DNA of 64,000 nt from Victivallis sp. Marseille-Q1083 (GCF_903645315.1 NZ_CAHJXL010000001.1:434001-498000), one strand, 5' to 3'; counted from the first letter of the stretch, positions 10,401-18,836 are shown. Numbers and translations: made by a program. The notes: a model not told the origin generated them from the letters alone.

Positions 10401-11412
10401 CCGGAATCAGCCGATACTCCTGCAGCCCCCGTTCATTGCGAAACAGCGCCGACAGCACGAACGGCACCGCCGCGCCGTCCAGCTCCGGCATGGTGATGCT
10501 CTGGCTCATCATCCCGCCGGTCATGCCGCGCTGGTCGGTCAGGTATTCCTCGTAAAGCTGATTGACCTTGATCGGGCAGAAAAGCGGGATATTGCGCTCC
10601 GCCAACAGTTTGACAACTTCATCCGGCGTCGAACCGGTCAGCCGGCCATGCGGAAAATAGATCACCAGGTCGGGTTCGACTTCGTTGATCTTCAGCGCCG
10701 CATTCCACATGCCGGGGGTCGCCACCACCGTGATATGCCGCTTTTCCAATGCTTCGATCAAACCGGACAATGCGCCGCCGTTGCCGGCAAACAACAGCAC
10801 TACCGGATTTTCCGCCGCATAGCCGGGCAGTTGCCGGTAATACTCCCGGAAGGAAGCCCAATCCTCAAAACCGTCCTCTTCGTCCCGATGGAAATAGGCA
10901 ACCCGCTTCGGCGGAATCGGCGGCAGCGGCGCAGCGGCAAACAACCGCTTGCCGTCCAGTTCATAACGCGTATAATCCAGCAGGCGTTGAAAGTTCTCCC
11001 GGTCGCCGCCGTCCAGATAAGCGGCAACCAGCGCCGACTGTTCCTCCGTCAGCGTATCGAGGCCGGTTTCCACCCGGGTCGAAGCGGTGACGTAAAGCGG
11101 TACCTTCGCGGCGGCAAGCTCTTTCAGCAACACTTCCTGCCGCGGGGTAAACTTCAATCCCATGCCGAAAAAATAGATCGCATCAAATTTTTTCAGCTCC
11201 GGCCCGCTGGTTTCCGTCCATTTCATCACCTCGGGACGGACGAAAAAGTCCGGCTCCCCTTCCAGCAGCGGCGCGATAACGTATTCCGGATAATTCACCA
11301 GCGCAATCCTGGTCGGGCTCATATAACGCCAGCCGATGCCGGCGGCCACTGCCGCCGCCAGCAGGAGAACAACGATCAGCCAAACCGATTTTGAAATTTT
11401 CTTCTTCGACAT
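7411..11412 (-). CDS. Membrane-anchored CobN/BchH-like chelatase, HmuS-like
   Basis: 1333 aa, CobN superfamily. Residues ~8-28 form an N-terminal membrane segment and ~1303-1325 a C-terminal one followed by RKRKGDE, so the large catalytic body is anchored at both ends. Family blocks include FGTHGSLEFTPWKN, LYVINNIGEALVAKRRSYA, AFTLWGGEFIRSSGTNIGEIFFLLGVEPVWD and VVQTSGQFRSAASSRMSLID. Soluble CobN inserts cobalt with CobS/CobT; neither gene is nearby. The anchored form beside ExbB-like and DUF2149 genes matches HmuS of Bacteroidota hmu loci, implicated in removing iron from haem anaerobically. Similar anchored CobN clusters in other anaerobes may act on other tetrapyrroles, so the direction and metal are inference. 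Last gene of the operon. Confidence 0.8.
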   Translation of the reverse strand: MSKKKISKSVWLIVVLLLAAAVAAGIGWRYMSPTRIALVNYPEYVIAPLLEGEPDFFVRPEVMKWTETSGPELKKFDAIYFFGMGLKFTPRQEVLLKELAAAKVPLYVTASTRVETGLDTLTEEQSALVAAYLDGGDRENFQRLLDYTRYELDGKRLFAAAPLPPIPPKRVAYFHRDEEDGFEDWASFREYYRQLPGYAAENPVVLLFAGNGGALSGLIEALEKRHITVVATPGMWNAALKINEVEPDLVIYFPHGRLTGSTPDEVVKLLAERNIPLFCPIKVNQLYEEYLTDQRGMTGGMMSQSITMPELDGAAVPFVLSALFRNERGLQEYRLIPDRVERFADLVRKTLTLQRKDNADKKIAIVYYKGPGQNALEAGGLEVGDSLLNTLRKLQAAGYTTGELPEKAADLLRKIQDNAAIFGTYAEGAMEKFLASAELELIVPETYLQWVKQAIPEDLYRSVEEKFGPAPGNYFNFRRDNQNYLALGVVRFGNIVLLPQMMPGTGDDSEKLVHGVKAPPPHSYLATYLWIRYGFQADALLHFGTHGSLEFTPWKNVALSSHDWPDVLIGEMPHYYLYVINNIGEALVAKRRSYATMVSHLTAPFMNAGLYGELHALDELLHNREMAENPLLKEEYAHSIVAKVKEQKIDDELPLSEEFKQGVLTGEDERRLHNYLHELEHSKVNRGLYVIGRPYSGAEAAETAVLMSVDHVADVRFQADVAAGKAAKEARDDMVWYEKEYLTPAREALEQALREPAAAVAAGMTASQKKLPDTPGNSYRQAVLTGVEARQALLQSTEAELAALVNAFNGGYLAPSPGGDPVGNPSTVPTGRNLYGVDPERTPTRESYAVGRLLGEALLAEKRKATGEYPKKVAFTLWGGEFIRSSGTNIGEIFFLLGVEPVWDSRGRVLDVRLIPLEELKRPRIDVVVQTSGQFRSAASSRMSLIDKAVRLAAADPAGEYGNYVSEGSEAALKAMLAGGLPPQQAKELADARIFGGVDGNFGTGVMGMVEAGDRWEDSAAIADRYLNNMGALYTDGHWGEQVPGVFAAQLTNTDTVVQPRSSNSYGPLSLDHVYEFMGGMNLAVKNVTGREPDAYFNDLRTPGRAVIQEAGRAAMAEARTTLLNPKFIIEMMEEGPSAAGSFAEAFRNTYGWEVMKPDMIKDHLWEEYKHVYIDDALQLNMRAYFEAKNPYALQEMTAVMLETVRKGLWNADAETIREIAELHVELVRDHGAGCSGFVCDNAKLREMIEQQLVDPALLENYRSTLDAIRNRGTAAEAQEEVRGLKLKEQKHETVETVERLLKDNCVVFCFIGAAILISLFALLRKRKGDEHE

Positions 11413-11429
11413 CTTCTTGATTTACCTGT

Positions 11430-11762
11430 TCAATTTTCCGGCACGTAAATGATCTCGCCGTTCTCCAGTTCGTAGGCGACGCCGACCTTCCGGCCCTTGC
11501 CGTTGCCCCGGGAAGCCTCCGACTGATAACGGGTGATCTTGTTGTCCTTCTTGACGATGATCTCCATATCCGGCTTGCCGGCATTCTTGACGTAAGTGAC
11601 GTCTTTGTCGGTCAGGAATTCGGTCAACTGCGTCCGCAGTACAAAAGCCACCATCAGCGCGACGGCGAAAACCATCGCCACGTCGAACAGATTGGCCAGC
11701 GAGGAAATCGGGTCGACGTCTTCGCCGTCATCCAACCAGTTGTAACGATTGCGCCGGTTCAT
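11430..11762 (-). CDS. DUF2149 membrane protein, HmuV-like
   Basis: 110 aa. The N-terminal NWLDDGEDVDPISSLANLFDVAMVFAVALMVAFVL is the DUF2149 pattern: a short acidic leader, then one transmembrane helix (residues ~27-45). The rest is a periplasmic domain ending in a GEIIYVPEN strand, resembling the ExbD/TolR plan of one helix plus a periplasmic domain. A strong GGGAGG lies upstream of ATG 11760-11762, inside the end of the channel gene, which it overlaps by 35 bp. With the ExbB-like protein it probably forms a proton-driven energising complex for the chelatase 17 bp downstream. Confidence 0.8.
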   Translation of the reverse strand: MNRRNRYNWLDDGEDVDPISSLANLFDVAMVFAVALMVAFVLRTQLTEFLTDKDVTYVKNAGKPDMEIIVKKDNKITRYQSEASRGNGKGRKVGVAYELENGEIIYVPEN

Positions 11763-12348
11763 GAGAAACCGCCTCCCTGAGTTTCAAATCCAGAATATAT
11801 TGCAAGTCGGCGATTTCCGCCGCGTACCAGTGCCGTTTCACCGAATAGATCAACAAACCGATCCCGGCGATGACGATCCCGACCACCGTCGTCGCGAAAG
11901 CGATCTGCATGTTATAGGCCATCGACGCAATGTCGCCGGAAGCCAGACCGGCCAGCGCCGGCCCCATCGGAATCAACGTCCCCATCAAGCCCAGCATCGG
12001 CCCGATTTTCATCATGAATTTAGCCTGTTCCAATTCCCGGGCGCAGACCCGGTTGAAATCGGCAATCCGCTTCTCGCAGTGAATGGCGTCCCAGTTCAAC
12101 GCCGCCAGTTCCCGGATCCGGCGGACAAATGTGCCGCTGCCGAGCGATTCCAGCGCGCCGGGCCCTTCCTCCTCCAGCCGCCGCATCACCGCCTGCTGCT
12201 TTTTCTGCTCCTTGACCTGTTCCCAAAGCCGGGAGCAGAAAGCGCCCAGCGAAAATAAGCCGATGACCACGCCGGCCAACAGCAGCACCACCACCGGCAA
12301 CATCAGACTCATCGAAATCCAATTCAAAATTTCATTCAAATACTGCAT
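11728..12348 (-). CDS. MotA/TolQ/ExbB-family proton channel, HmuU-like
   Basis: 206 aa from ATG 12346-12348, which follows GGAAG at a good distance; the upstream ATG at 12369 has no such site. Three hydrophobic segments (around residues 12-35, 108-135 and 150-170) and the conserved block FMMKIGPMLGLMGTLIPMGPALAGLASGD, followed by FATTVVGIVIAGIG, identify the TolQ/ExbB family. The protein should form the proton-conducting pentamer in the inner membrane. It overlaps its neighbours on both sides, so the four genes are probably one translationally coupled unit. No TonB-dependent receptor is present, so what the channel powers is unclear; coupling to the CobN-like protein is the simplest reading. 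Confidence 0.8.
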   Translation of the reverse strand: MQYLNEILNWISMSLMLPVVVLLLAGVVIGLFSLGAFCSRLWEQVKEQKKQQAVMRRLEEEGPGALESLGSGTFVRRIRELAALNWDAIHCEKRIADFNRVCARELEQAKFMMKIGPMLGLMGTLIPMGPALAGLASGDIASMAYNMQIAFATTVVGIVIAGIGLLIYSVKRHWYAAEIADLQYILDLKLREAVSHEPAQSLQLVG

Positions 12349-13045
12349 TTTTTCTTCCAAGCTCACCATTCAAACGTTTTTTACGAATCCACCGGCCGGC
12401 AACCGCGCCACAGCCGACTATCGCCGCTAAAGTCAAAGCGGCGCCGGCTTCCCGCCAGCCCAACGGCACAACAGGCACTTCCCGCGCCCAGGCCGCCCGG
12501 TGCGCCAGCGGCAGAAACACCGCCAGCAAACCGGCCAGATAGCCCAGCACCAAACCGCTCCTCACCCGCGCATCCCACCGCCGGCAGCAGCGGAAAAGAA
12601 TCCCGAATGCCAGCGTCGCCAGCCACAGCGCCCCGACCACCGTCCAGGCGGTCTTGCCGTAATCGAATTCCGGAAAGGCGTTCACCGCCAACGCCACCAG
12701 CCAAATCCCGCCCGGCACGATCAGCAGCGACGGCACCAGTACCGCATAATACCAGCGGCGGCTTTTTTCGCCCAGCTCGCGTTTCCGATACCAGACCAGG
12801 CCGAACGCCAGCGACAAGAGTTCCTGCGCCAACACCAGCACGCACCAATTGTTCAGCGTCGCTTCGTTTTCCCAGATCCGGCTGATCTGGGCCAGGCTGT
12901 ACGCGGTGGCGGTATCGCTGTTCAAGCCGACCGCCAGCAACAGACCGCTCCAGATCAGCGCCGCATAACGGAACCGGACCAGCGACAGTTTGACGATACT
13001 CAACAGCCAGGCGCTCAGCAGCAGCAAACCGATCAGCAATTTCAT
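12332..13045 (-). CDS. Multi-TM inner-membrane protein, HmuT-position
   Basis: 237 aa from ATG 13043-13045, preceded by GGGAGAG and overlapping the upstream stop by ATGA. About seven hydrophobic segments are visible (for example LLIGLLLLSAWLLSIVKL, YAALIWSGLLLAVGL, WCVLVLAQELLSLAFGLVW, VPSLLIVPGGIWLVALAV, AGLLAVFLPLA), ending in a basic tail. The position immediately before an ExbB-like and a DUF2149 gene is that of HmuT in hmu loci; sequence alone does not identify it. It overlaps the channel gene by 17 bp. Integral-membrane partner of the chelatase complex is the likely role. Confidence 0.65.
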   Translation of the reverse strand: MKLLIGLLLLSAWLLSIVKLSLVRFRYAALIWSGLLLAVGLNSDTATAYSLAQISRIWENEATLNNWCVLVLAQELLSLAFGLVWYRKRELGEKSRRWYYAVLVPSLLIVPGGIWLVALAVNAFPEFDYGKTAWTVVGALWLATLAFGILFRCCRRWDARVRSGLVLGYLAGLLAVFLPLAHRAAWAREVPVVPLGWREAGAALTLAAIVGCGAVAGRWIRKKRLNGELGRKNAVFE

Positions 13046-13488
13046 TTCATCTCTCCCGGCAGCACGTAAAAGCCGCAGAATTTCCAACCGTCCGGACTGC
13101 CGGCCTCCCGGCTGAACGTGAACTGATAACGGCCGCCGGCCGGATTGGCGAAACAGACCGTCACCAGCCCCGGCTGTTTTTCCAATTCGCCGCTTTCGAT
13201 GACCACCGGATTTTCCGGCAACTGCGCCTCACGCATTCCGTTGAAAAACAACCGCATCTCACCGTCGTTCGGCTTGCGGCACAACTGCAGAAAATCACGT
13301 TGTTTGTTTTTCTGCGCCAACCGCACCAGTTTGACGGCAAATTTGCCGGCGGCCTCGACCTCCGCATCGGAAACCGCCGTCTTCCGGGCCCCTTCCGGCA
13401 TATCGACCGCAGTCAAATGCCAGACCGTCAACCCGGCCGCCGCCAACAGCAGCACCGCCGCCAACAGCAGTTTTTTCTTCTCTTTCAT
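13042..13488 (-). CDS. Membrane-anchored periplasmic protein, unknown
   Basis: 148 aa from ATG 13486-13488 (GTG three bases upstream also possible), with AGAGG upstream. One N-terminal hydrophobic helix (LLLAAVLLLAAAGLTVWHL) is followed by a ~120-residue soluble domain. That domain is alpha-helical first (VEAAGKFAVKLVRLAQKNKQRDFLQLC) and then shows strands ending GWKFCGFYVLPGE, a layout like small NTF2-like or DUF4878-type domains; this is only a resemblance. Its stop overlaps the start of the multi-TM gene, so it belongs to the chelatase operon and could be a periplasmic accessory subunit. Confidence 0.6.
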   Translation of the reverse strand: MKEKKKLLLAAVLLLAAAGLTVWHLTAVDMPEGARKTAVSDAEVEAAGKFAVKLVRLAQKNKQRDFLQLCRKPNDGEMRLFFNGMREAQLPENPVVIESGELEKQPGLVTVCFANPAGGRYQFTFSREAGSPDGWKFCGFYVLPGEMK

Positions 13489-13509
13489 CACGGCAAACCT
13501 CTGACTTCC

Positions 13510-14250
13510 TCAACGGGATTTGTAGAAATCATCCTCACTGCCGCCCAGATGGCCGATGTTGTTCTTCAGCGACACTTCATCGGTATTCAACTCGCCGACC
13601 GGCTCCGAGGAGACATGGCCATCGCACCAGGCGATGTTCGCCCGTTCCAGGTGACGAAAATGAATCGTGCCGGTCGAATACAGCGTGCCGTCCGGCTTTT
13701 CCTTGCAATACATGAAAATCTGCAACTGCGGCGGATTGTAAACCCGCGATCCCATCGACGCCCGCGCGTTGTCGCCGAACGCCGCCACTTCAGACGGATT
13801 TTTCACACCGCTGGATTTCTGGCCCGGATTGCCGCGGTAAGCGCCCAGCCACTGGGCATTGTAGCCGTATCCGAAACCGTTCTCCGCCTCCTCCATCGTC
13901 CCGGCCAGCGTCACCTCCGGACAGACCAGCGCCCTGCTGCCCTCCCCGATGTACGGACCGAGCAAATCGTTGTCGGTCGCATCGTAAATTCCGCTTCCCA
14001 GACAATAGCCCGCCCAGGTCATCCCGGCGCCGCCCATGCTGTCCGCCGCAGTGTGGATGACGAAATAATCCTCGTTATCGCCGGCATAAAGGAGATTCGC
14101 CAACTGAACCTGCTTTAAATTGCTGACGCAGGAAATCCGTTTCGCCGCGCCTTTGGCCTTGCCCAGAGCCGGCAGCAGCATCGAAGCAAGAATCGCAATG
14201 ATCGCAATGACGACCAGCAATTCAATCAAAGTAAAATCTTTTGGTTTCAT
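13510..14250 (-). CDS. Prepilin-type protein with H-x9-DG-like C-terminal motif
   Basis: 246 aa. The leader MKPKD is followed by [20 protein letters not shown] and [20 protein letters not shown], a class III prepilin cleavage/methylation segment. The C-terminal [16 protein letters not shown] is the H-x9-DG-type motif common in Lentisphaerota and Planctomycetes pseudopilin-like proteins. It should be processed by a prepilin peptidase and held in the inner membrane or assembled in a pseudopilus. Its stop lies ~20 bp before the start of the anchored protein of the chelatase operon, so co-transcription is possible. The 258 bp upstream are AT-rich and probably hold its promoter. Confidence 0.85.
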   Translation of the reverse strand: MKPKDFTLIELLVVIAIIAILASMLLPALGKAKGAAKRISCVSNLKQVQLANLLYAGDNEDYFVIHTAADSMGGAGMTWAGYCLGSGIYDATDNDLLGPYIGEGSRALVCPEVTLAGTMEEAENGFGYGYNAQWLGAYRGNPGQKSSGVKNPSEVAAFGDNARASMGSRVYNPPQLQIFMYCKEKPDGTLYSTGTIHFRHLERANIAWCDGHVSSEPVGELNTDEVSLKNNIGHLGGSEDDFYKSR

Positions 14251-14508
14251 TTCTTTCTCCTTGATAGGTTTTTAACTTCCTCATCCTCGTAAATTAGCCA
14301 CATCTAACAAACTGAACAAAAAAAAGAGAAACACCGGTTATTCCTCTGTGTACTGATTAATATAAAGACAAAATTTCAAAATACAACTCGAAAATTAGAG
14401 AAAGCTAATAAAAAAATCGTCATTCCTCATTTTCCCTTACGAAAAACAATGACTCCCAGCCTCCTCAAAGAAAACCGGCAGGACGGTCCGGTTATCGAAA
14501 AATAACCG

Positions 14509-15438
14509 CTACCTCCTTAATTTGGCTTTGAGTTTAAGACTTATCGCGACAACCGCCAAAGCAATGCCCAGACCGCATAATACCCAAGCGGCCGTGTCCA
14601 TGACCGCCAACGGCCCCATCCAGGCAGTCTGCCACCCTGTCCATGACGGTTTGGCAGCATTCGCCTGCGTTTTTTTATTTATTCGATGAACAAGATCCTT
14701 CAATTCCTCCCTGAGCAAAGGAACTTCCGAATAAAGATCTTCCGGAGTGGTAAATAACTCCGATGACAATTCGGCATTTTTCTCCAATTTTCCAATTTCA
14801 ATGGCCAACAACAGTTTACCGAAGCGGTTATAGTGCTTGCGTGCATAAATAATATTATCCTCCTTCCCGATCCAGAGCACCCGGGTCGAAGGACGCTGAT
14901 GATTAAAGGGGCTATTCTTGTTTTCAACTTGATCTATCGTCATTCGTGACATTCCCGCCACCAGAATCGGATCGTCCGGATCGCGAACCGTGACCTGATA
15001 GCATGAAATATCGCGATAGCGGCTTTCCTCAATCGTATATTTGCTGAACAACGTTTCAACTTCATTAAAATCCTCGAACAGCAACTCCAGTTTCGATAAA
15101 ATCAGCGCCTCCACCATTCTGGCGGAAACATTACCGATGGTACCGTACTGCCCTGTTTTATTCTGAAGATAAGTTTCCGCCCACTCGTAATTCTTATATA
15201 ACTCAACTTTTTTATAAACAAAGCCATCCTCATCAATCCAACGATAAAACCGGCCGGAAGTGATGGAATTGTCGTGGAGGTCAGGCCGATTGACCATGGC
15301 AATGTAAGTAAAATTTTTACTTGCCAAGGGAGCCTGAGTAATTAATTCTTTTCCTCGCTGGTACTCCGTCAGGGCAAGACAAGGGTAACAAAATAATAAT
15401 ATTGCCAGCATTTGAAATAATTTTAGCACGATTTTCAA
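14509..15438 (-). CDS. Family A1: secreted protein with C-terminal TM anchor (LolA-like fold suspected)
   Basis: 309 aa starting at TTG 15436-15438 with AAAGGA upstream. A signal peptide (LFQMLAILLFCYPCLA) is followed by a ~230-residue extracytoplasmic domain and a C-terminal helix (WVLCGLGIALAVVAISLKL) with basic tail KAKLRR. It is paralogous to the genes at 22605-23483 and 24473-25372. Shared blocks are Y-x4-[SP]-C-[YR]-x-V-T (here YRDISCYQVTV), a late strand with IYARKHYN, and xxELFTTPEDL before a proline-rich linker and the anchor. The Y..C.QV strand resembles LolA/lipoprotein-sorting-like domains, but I would not assign a function. Confidence 0.65.
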   Translation of the reverse strand: MKIVLKLFQMLAILLFCYPCLALTEYQRGKELITQAPLASKNFTYIAMVNRPDLHDNSITSGRFYRWIDEDGFVYKKVELYKNYEWAETYLQNKTGQYGTIGNVSARMVEALILSKLELLFEDFNEVETLFSKYTIEESRYRDISCYQVTVRDPDDPILVAGMSRMTIDQVENKNSPFNHQRPSTRVLWIGKEDNIIYARKHYNRFGKLLLAIEIGKLEKNAELSSELFTTPEDLYSEVPLLREELKDLVHRINKKTQANAAKPSWTGWQTAWMGPLAVMDTAAWVLCGLGIALAVVAISLKLKAKLRR

Positions 15439-15522
15439 AATTATTTCCTTTAATCATTTCGGATTTACATAACTCACATTCGAAAAAATACCTCCATAGG
15501 CCCCTAAATCAGAAGTCAGATA

Positions 15523-16017
15523 TCATTCACTATTATGCCGCCCACAATTAGTCAGTTGAGGCGGATGACGTTCTGTATGCGGAGCATATGTAGTACTGAT
15601 CAATTGAGGAGCACCTGCTTTCTCCGGCGTTTCAGTTAAAGGATTTATAACATACTCTTGACTATAGCGGGGAGTTGCCATTACAGCAATATTCGCGGCT
15701 CCTTTGTAATTACCATTTCCAGTTCCGTTATGAGGAGAAAAATTCAAAGGAGGAGCAGTAACGGTCAATGTATAGACGATAGTCCAGATTCCCCCATAAT
15801 CTGCCCACCCCAACTGTTGCCCCATATCTGCATTATTTGTACGGAATGGAAACGCTCTTGCTGCACTGTTTGCACCTTGTCCACAATACGTATAGACTGG
15901 AGTACAATCACGCTGAGTTGCAATATAAGGAGTGCCAGCATATTCGACGAAATACGCATTCAGATTCACAACAAGACAAAAAGTCAACATCACAAAAGCT
16001 GCAATTTTTATAGTCAT
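15523..16017 (-). CDS. Family B1: small secreted protein with PHNGTGNG and terminal CxxH
   Basis: 164 aa from ATG 16015-16017, preceded by AGGAAAA; two earlier starts (16068, 16047) give longer, less convincing leaders. The signal peptide ends LVVNLNA, and the mature protein begins YFVEYAG. Later landmarks are an early C-G pair (YTYCGQG), SPHNGTGNG around residue 95 and a C-terminal CGRHNSE. The same landmarks occur in the genes at 16524-17012 and 23525-23998. With two conserved cysteines it could form a disulfide, or the C-terminal CxxH could bind a metal. No known family recognised. It lies between family C1 and family A1 genes. Confidence 0.6.
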   Translation of the reverse strand: MTIKIAAFVMLTFCLVVNLNAYFVEYAGTPYIATQRDCTPVYTYCGQGANSAARAFPFRTNNADMGQQLGWADYGGIWTIVYTLTVTAPPLNFSPHNGTGNGNYKGAANIAVMATPRYSQEYVINPLTETPEKAGAPQLISTTYAPHTERHPPQLTNCGRHNSE

Positions 16018-16043
16018 AAGAATTATTTTCCTATTAATTAAAG

Positions 16044-16472
16044 TCATTTTTGAATCATGACATACCAATTAATTCCGCGAGCAACAACGATATCATCACC
16101 GCCCAAATATTCAATATCCTTCACCTCCTTTTGAACTCCAAACGTTAGTACATTGAAGGTATATTTTCCTTGCTCCGTATCAGAAATCTCTCGATCAATA
16201 CTAACTTGAACATCCCCCATTGCCAATATGAAAGGGAAATTGGCCATTTGAGTCAATGGACAACCGATACGGTCTGTATAATCTTCATTTTCAACATAAA
16301 CAACAACATTCGGAATACCATTATACGGACTTTCTCTATAAATATATAAATCTTCTTCAGGAGAATCACTTAGAGAATATGTAAAACAAAAATAAATAAA
16401 TACGCATAAGAAAGACAACGTAATAATTGCAACTGTAACAGTTAATAATATTTTTCTTTTCATCACCATCAT
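16044..16472 (-). CDS. Family C1: small membrane-anchored protein
   Basis: 142 aa. One N-terminal transmembrane helix (LLTVTVAIITLSFLCVFIYFCF) is followed by an acidic linker and a ~95-residue domain. The final strand, IVVARGINWYVMIQK, corresponds to VTVVRRADWFLHISLSK at the end of the paralogue at 22114-22563. Both have a [IV]P-[NQ]-[VI] strand after the linker and end within a few residues of the W[FY] motif. The start is ATG 16470-16472; ATG 16467 or 16461 would also fit. Located between family B2 and B1 genes on the same strand. Function unknown; probably a periplasm-facing anchored domain. Confidence 0.6.
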   Translation of the reverse strand: MMVMKRKILLTVTVAIITLSFLCVFIYFCFTYSLSDSPEEDLYIYRESPYNGIPNVVVYVENEDYTDRIGCPLTQMANFPFILAMGDVQVSIDREISDTEQGKYTFNVLTFGVQKEVKDIEYLGGDDIVVARGINWYVMIQK

Positions 16473-16523
16473 AACCCTTGCACTATATTAGCGATTCTTA
16501 AATATTTTTTTATTTTATATGAG

Positions 16524-17012
16524 TTACTCTGTATGATTAGTACAAGGGCTATAACTTGAAGGCAGAGGTTGAAAATGAATACTATAAATTGTCCTCACAA
16601 ATATTAATGGACCAAACTTCTCTACCATTCCAGTTGCCGGACTGATACGATATTCTTGTTTATACTCAGAAGTGCCCATAACCACATAAGCGGCTTTTGC
16701 ACTGTTATATCCATTCCCCGTTCCATTATGAGGACTAATCGTTAATCCAGGCGCGGTAATATTTGCGCTATAGGTTTTTGTCCAATTTGTTCCATTTTGG
16801 AAAAAACCCAATTGAGACCCGATATCTGAATCAATCGTATCAAATTGAAAATATCTTATTTCTGTCTGAGACTCCTGCCCACACAATGCCTTAACTGGTG
16901 AACATGTCTGAGTAGTAACAGTCTGAGGAATTCCTTGTTGTGATACAAAATAAGCTTTGGTATCCACCCCCAAGAACAGCAATATAAGTAATATATAATT
17001 CTTTATTTTCAT
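16524..17012 (-). CDS. Family B2: small secreted protein with PHNGTGNGY and terminal CxxH
   Basis: 162 aa from ATG 17010-17012, which stands eight bases after AAGGA; ATG 17018 is too close to that site. The signal peptide ends GVDTKA and the mature protein starts YFVSQQG, close to YFVEYAG in B1. It shares ALCGQES, a DIGSQLG segment, ISPHNGTGNGY and the terminal CTNHTE with its paralogues. It is followed directly by family C1 and B1. Upstream lies the first IS copy, which may have separated it from its original promoter. No known family. Confidence 0.6.
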   Translation of the reverse strand: MKIKNYILLILLFLGVDTKAYFVSQQGIPQTVTTQTCSPVKALCGQESQTEIRYFQFDTIDSDIGSQLGFFQNGTNWTKTYSANITAPGLTISPHNGTGNGYNSAKAAYVVMGTSEYKQEYRISPATGMVEKFGPLIFVRTIYSIHFQPLPSSYSPCTNHTE

Positions 17013-17126
17013 AAACATATTCCTTGCGATTTACAAATTTATCAACATATCAAACTAACACTTTATTTTGATTATATCCTCTTAAGCCATCTACTTATAT
17101 TTTTCTCCTGATTTCACTAGAACAAT

Positions 17127-18732
17127 GTGCATTCTGCGAAATACATTAAATTATTTATTTTTAACTATTTACAATGCATTGAAATTTGAAAAATCCTCCA
17201 ACTGAAATTATATTGTAATCTTCTAGCAATCAAAATCATAACTCCAGAAGGAGGAATAAAAACCAATGCAACTATCTTTATTCTGCGATTATCGCGGGTA
17301 CGCCAACTCCAAATACGAGAGCCTGTTTCTTGCGCTGGAAGAATCTCATACTAGTGTCGCTAAGAAGAAAGGTCCTGGTCGTATCGGCTATGGAGATTTG
17401 GCTTACCTCAAAGCATACGTTTACAAGCACGCGGAGGAAATCAAAAGCATTCCGGAGCTCTTGCGCAATCTGCAACGGAATCCGGTGATCTGCGAAATGA
17501 TCGGTTTCCAGTATGATTCGCTGCCGGACTCGTCCCGTTTTTATACATTCCTGAGCAAGACAAAAAACTCCGAAATCCAGGCGATTCATCATGCGGCGGT
17601 TCAGTCGCTGATCGGCGGCGGCGTGGTTTCGCTTGACGTCCTGATCGTCGATTCCAAACCGGTCATGGCCAATACCAAGCACAACAATCCCAAAAATCCG
17701 AGTCGCTCATTGGATAAAGAGGATAAAATCCCCCGCAATCCCAAAGCGACTCTCGGCTATTATTCTTACTTGAAACAGCCATTCGGCACGGGCAAGCAAT
17801 TCAGCTTTTTCTGGGGCTTCCGGACGCACGTATTGGTCTCCGAAGAAGGCGTTCCGCTGGTCGAAATCACCAAGCCGACCAACATCTCCGACGAACAGAT
17901 TGCGCACTCGCTCTTACGCAAACTCAAACGGGTCTACGGACAGAAGAAAGGCCGAGTTTTTATCGCCGATTCCGCCTATGACCACCGCCAATTCTACGAC
18001 TTTATCAAGGACGAAATCAAAGGCCAAGCATGCATCCCAATCAATCCGCGCAACCAGCAAGCGGCCAAACTTCTCGGCGAAAAAGGCTGTCCCATCTGTC
18101 CCGGCGGACTCGAAATGAAATATTCATGCATCACCAAGAGCGAAGGCCGCACCCGCAAGAAATTCCGCTGTCCGATCATCGCCGGAACGCGCCCGGAAAA
18201 AGCCGAATTACCTGGCCAATGCCCTTGCAATCATCAACGATTCTGTACCGGCAGCCGCTATGGCTGTACCGCTTACATCGACGTTACCGATGATGCACGC
18301 GCCCAGGTCCCGCGCCAAAGCGCATGGTACAAAGAGACTTATACCAAACGTACCGGCGTCGAACGCTATTTCTCGCGCCTCGGCTCGCGCGAGGTCGAAC
18401 AGACCACGCATTTCAATTACCGAGCCATCCGCAACCAGATGAGCATTGCACATCTGACGCTCGCGCTCACCGCCGTCGCCGCCGCATTCATTCTCGAACA
18501 GCCGGACAAAATCCGCTGTTACAAATCGTTTGCTGACGCCGCATAGCTTCGCGATAATCTCAAATTTTTCAATCAACCCCGGCGAATTCACATCCGCCTT
18601 AATTCTTCACGCCTTTTTTCAGCGATTTTTTACCCAATTCTGCACCAACTCGTACTGTTTGCTTGTTTTCAAAGCTTTTGCCGGTGGCTCAAACTGCTTC
18701 CTGTTCACTTTTCCTCTATTTCGCTGAATTCA
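17127..18732 (+). mobile_element. DDE-type insertion sequence, copy 1 (IS4/IS1182-like)
   Basis: A 1606-bp element nearly identical to 32718-34323, which defines its ends. The left end (TGCATTCTGCGAAATA at 17128) pairs with the right end as an imperfect inverted repeat; here the right end reads TATTTCGCTGAATTCA and is less well matched than in copy 2. The flanks (AACAAT on the left, TATTCTCATT on the right) show no target duplication, unlike copy 2. It sits between the family B2 gene and a hydrolase gene in the same AT-rich region. Confidence 0.85.
17266..18546 (+). CDS. DDE transposase of IS copy 1
   Basis: 426 aa with AAGGAGG upstream of ATG 17266. An N-terminal helical DNA-binding region (DUF772-like) is followed by a DDE core: first D in LDVLIVDSKPV, second D in VFIADSAYDHRQF, and E in KRTGVERYFSRLG. 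A zinc-ribbon-like insert (CPICPGG ... CPC) lies between the second D and E. It differs from copy 2 at three residues: T/P and T/N in the segment after PLVEI, and A/D in GTRPEK[A/D]ELPG. It appears intact. The mechanism should be cut-and-paste transposition; exact family (IS1182, IS4 or unclassified) is not certain. Confidence 0.85.
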   Translation: MQLSLFCDYRGYANSKYESLFLALEESHTSVAKKKGPGRIGYGDLAYLKAYVYKHAEEIKSIPELLRNLQRNPVICEMIGFQYDSLPDSSRFYTFLSKTKNSEIQAIHHAAVQSLIGGGVVSLDVLIVDSKPVMANTKHNNPKNPSRSLDKEDKIPRNPKATLGYYSYLKQPFGTGKQFSFFWGFRTHVLVSEEGVPLVEITKPTNISDEQIAHSLLRKLKRVYGQKKGRVFIADSAYDHRQFYDFIKDEIKGQACIPINPRNQQAAKLLGEKGCPICPGGLEMKYSCITKSEGRTRKKFRCPIIAGTRPEKAELPGQCPCNHQRFCTGSRYGCTAYIDVTDDARAQVPRQSAWYKETYTKRTGVERYFSRLGSREVEQTTHFNYRAIRNQMSIAHLTLALTAVAAAFILEQPDKIRCYKSFADAA

Positions 18733-18836
18733 TATTCTCATTCTGCAACCCGACAGTTATCGCAATATATCCACAAGACAAACGACACAAACTTTTTACA
18801 CCCCCAAATCACGGTTAAAACATCTCAGGAAAACTA

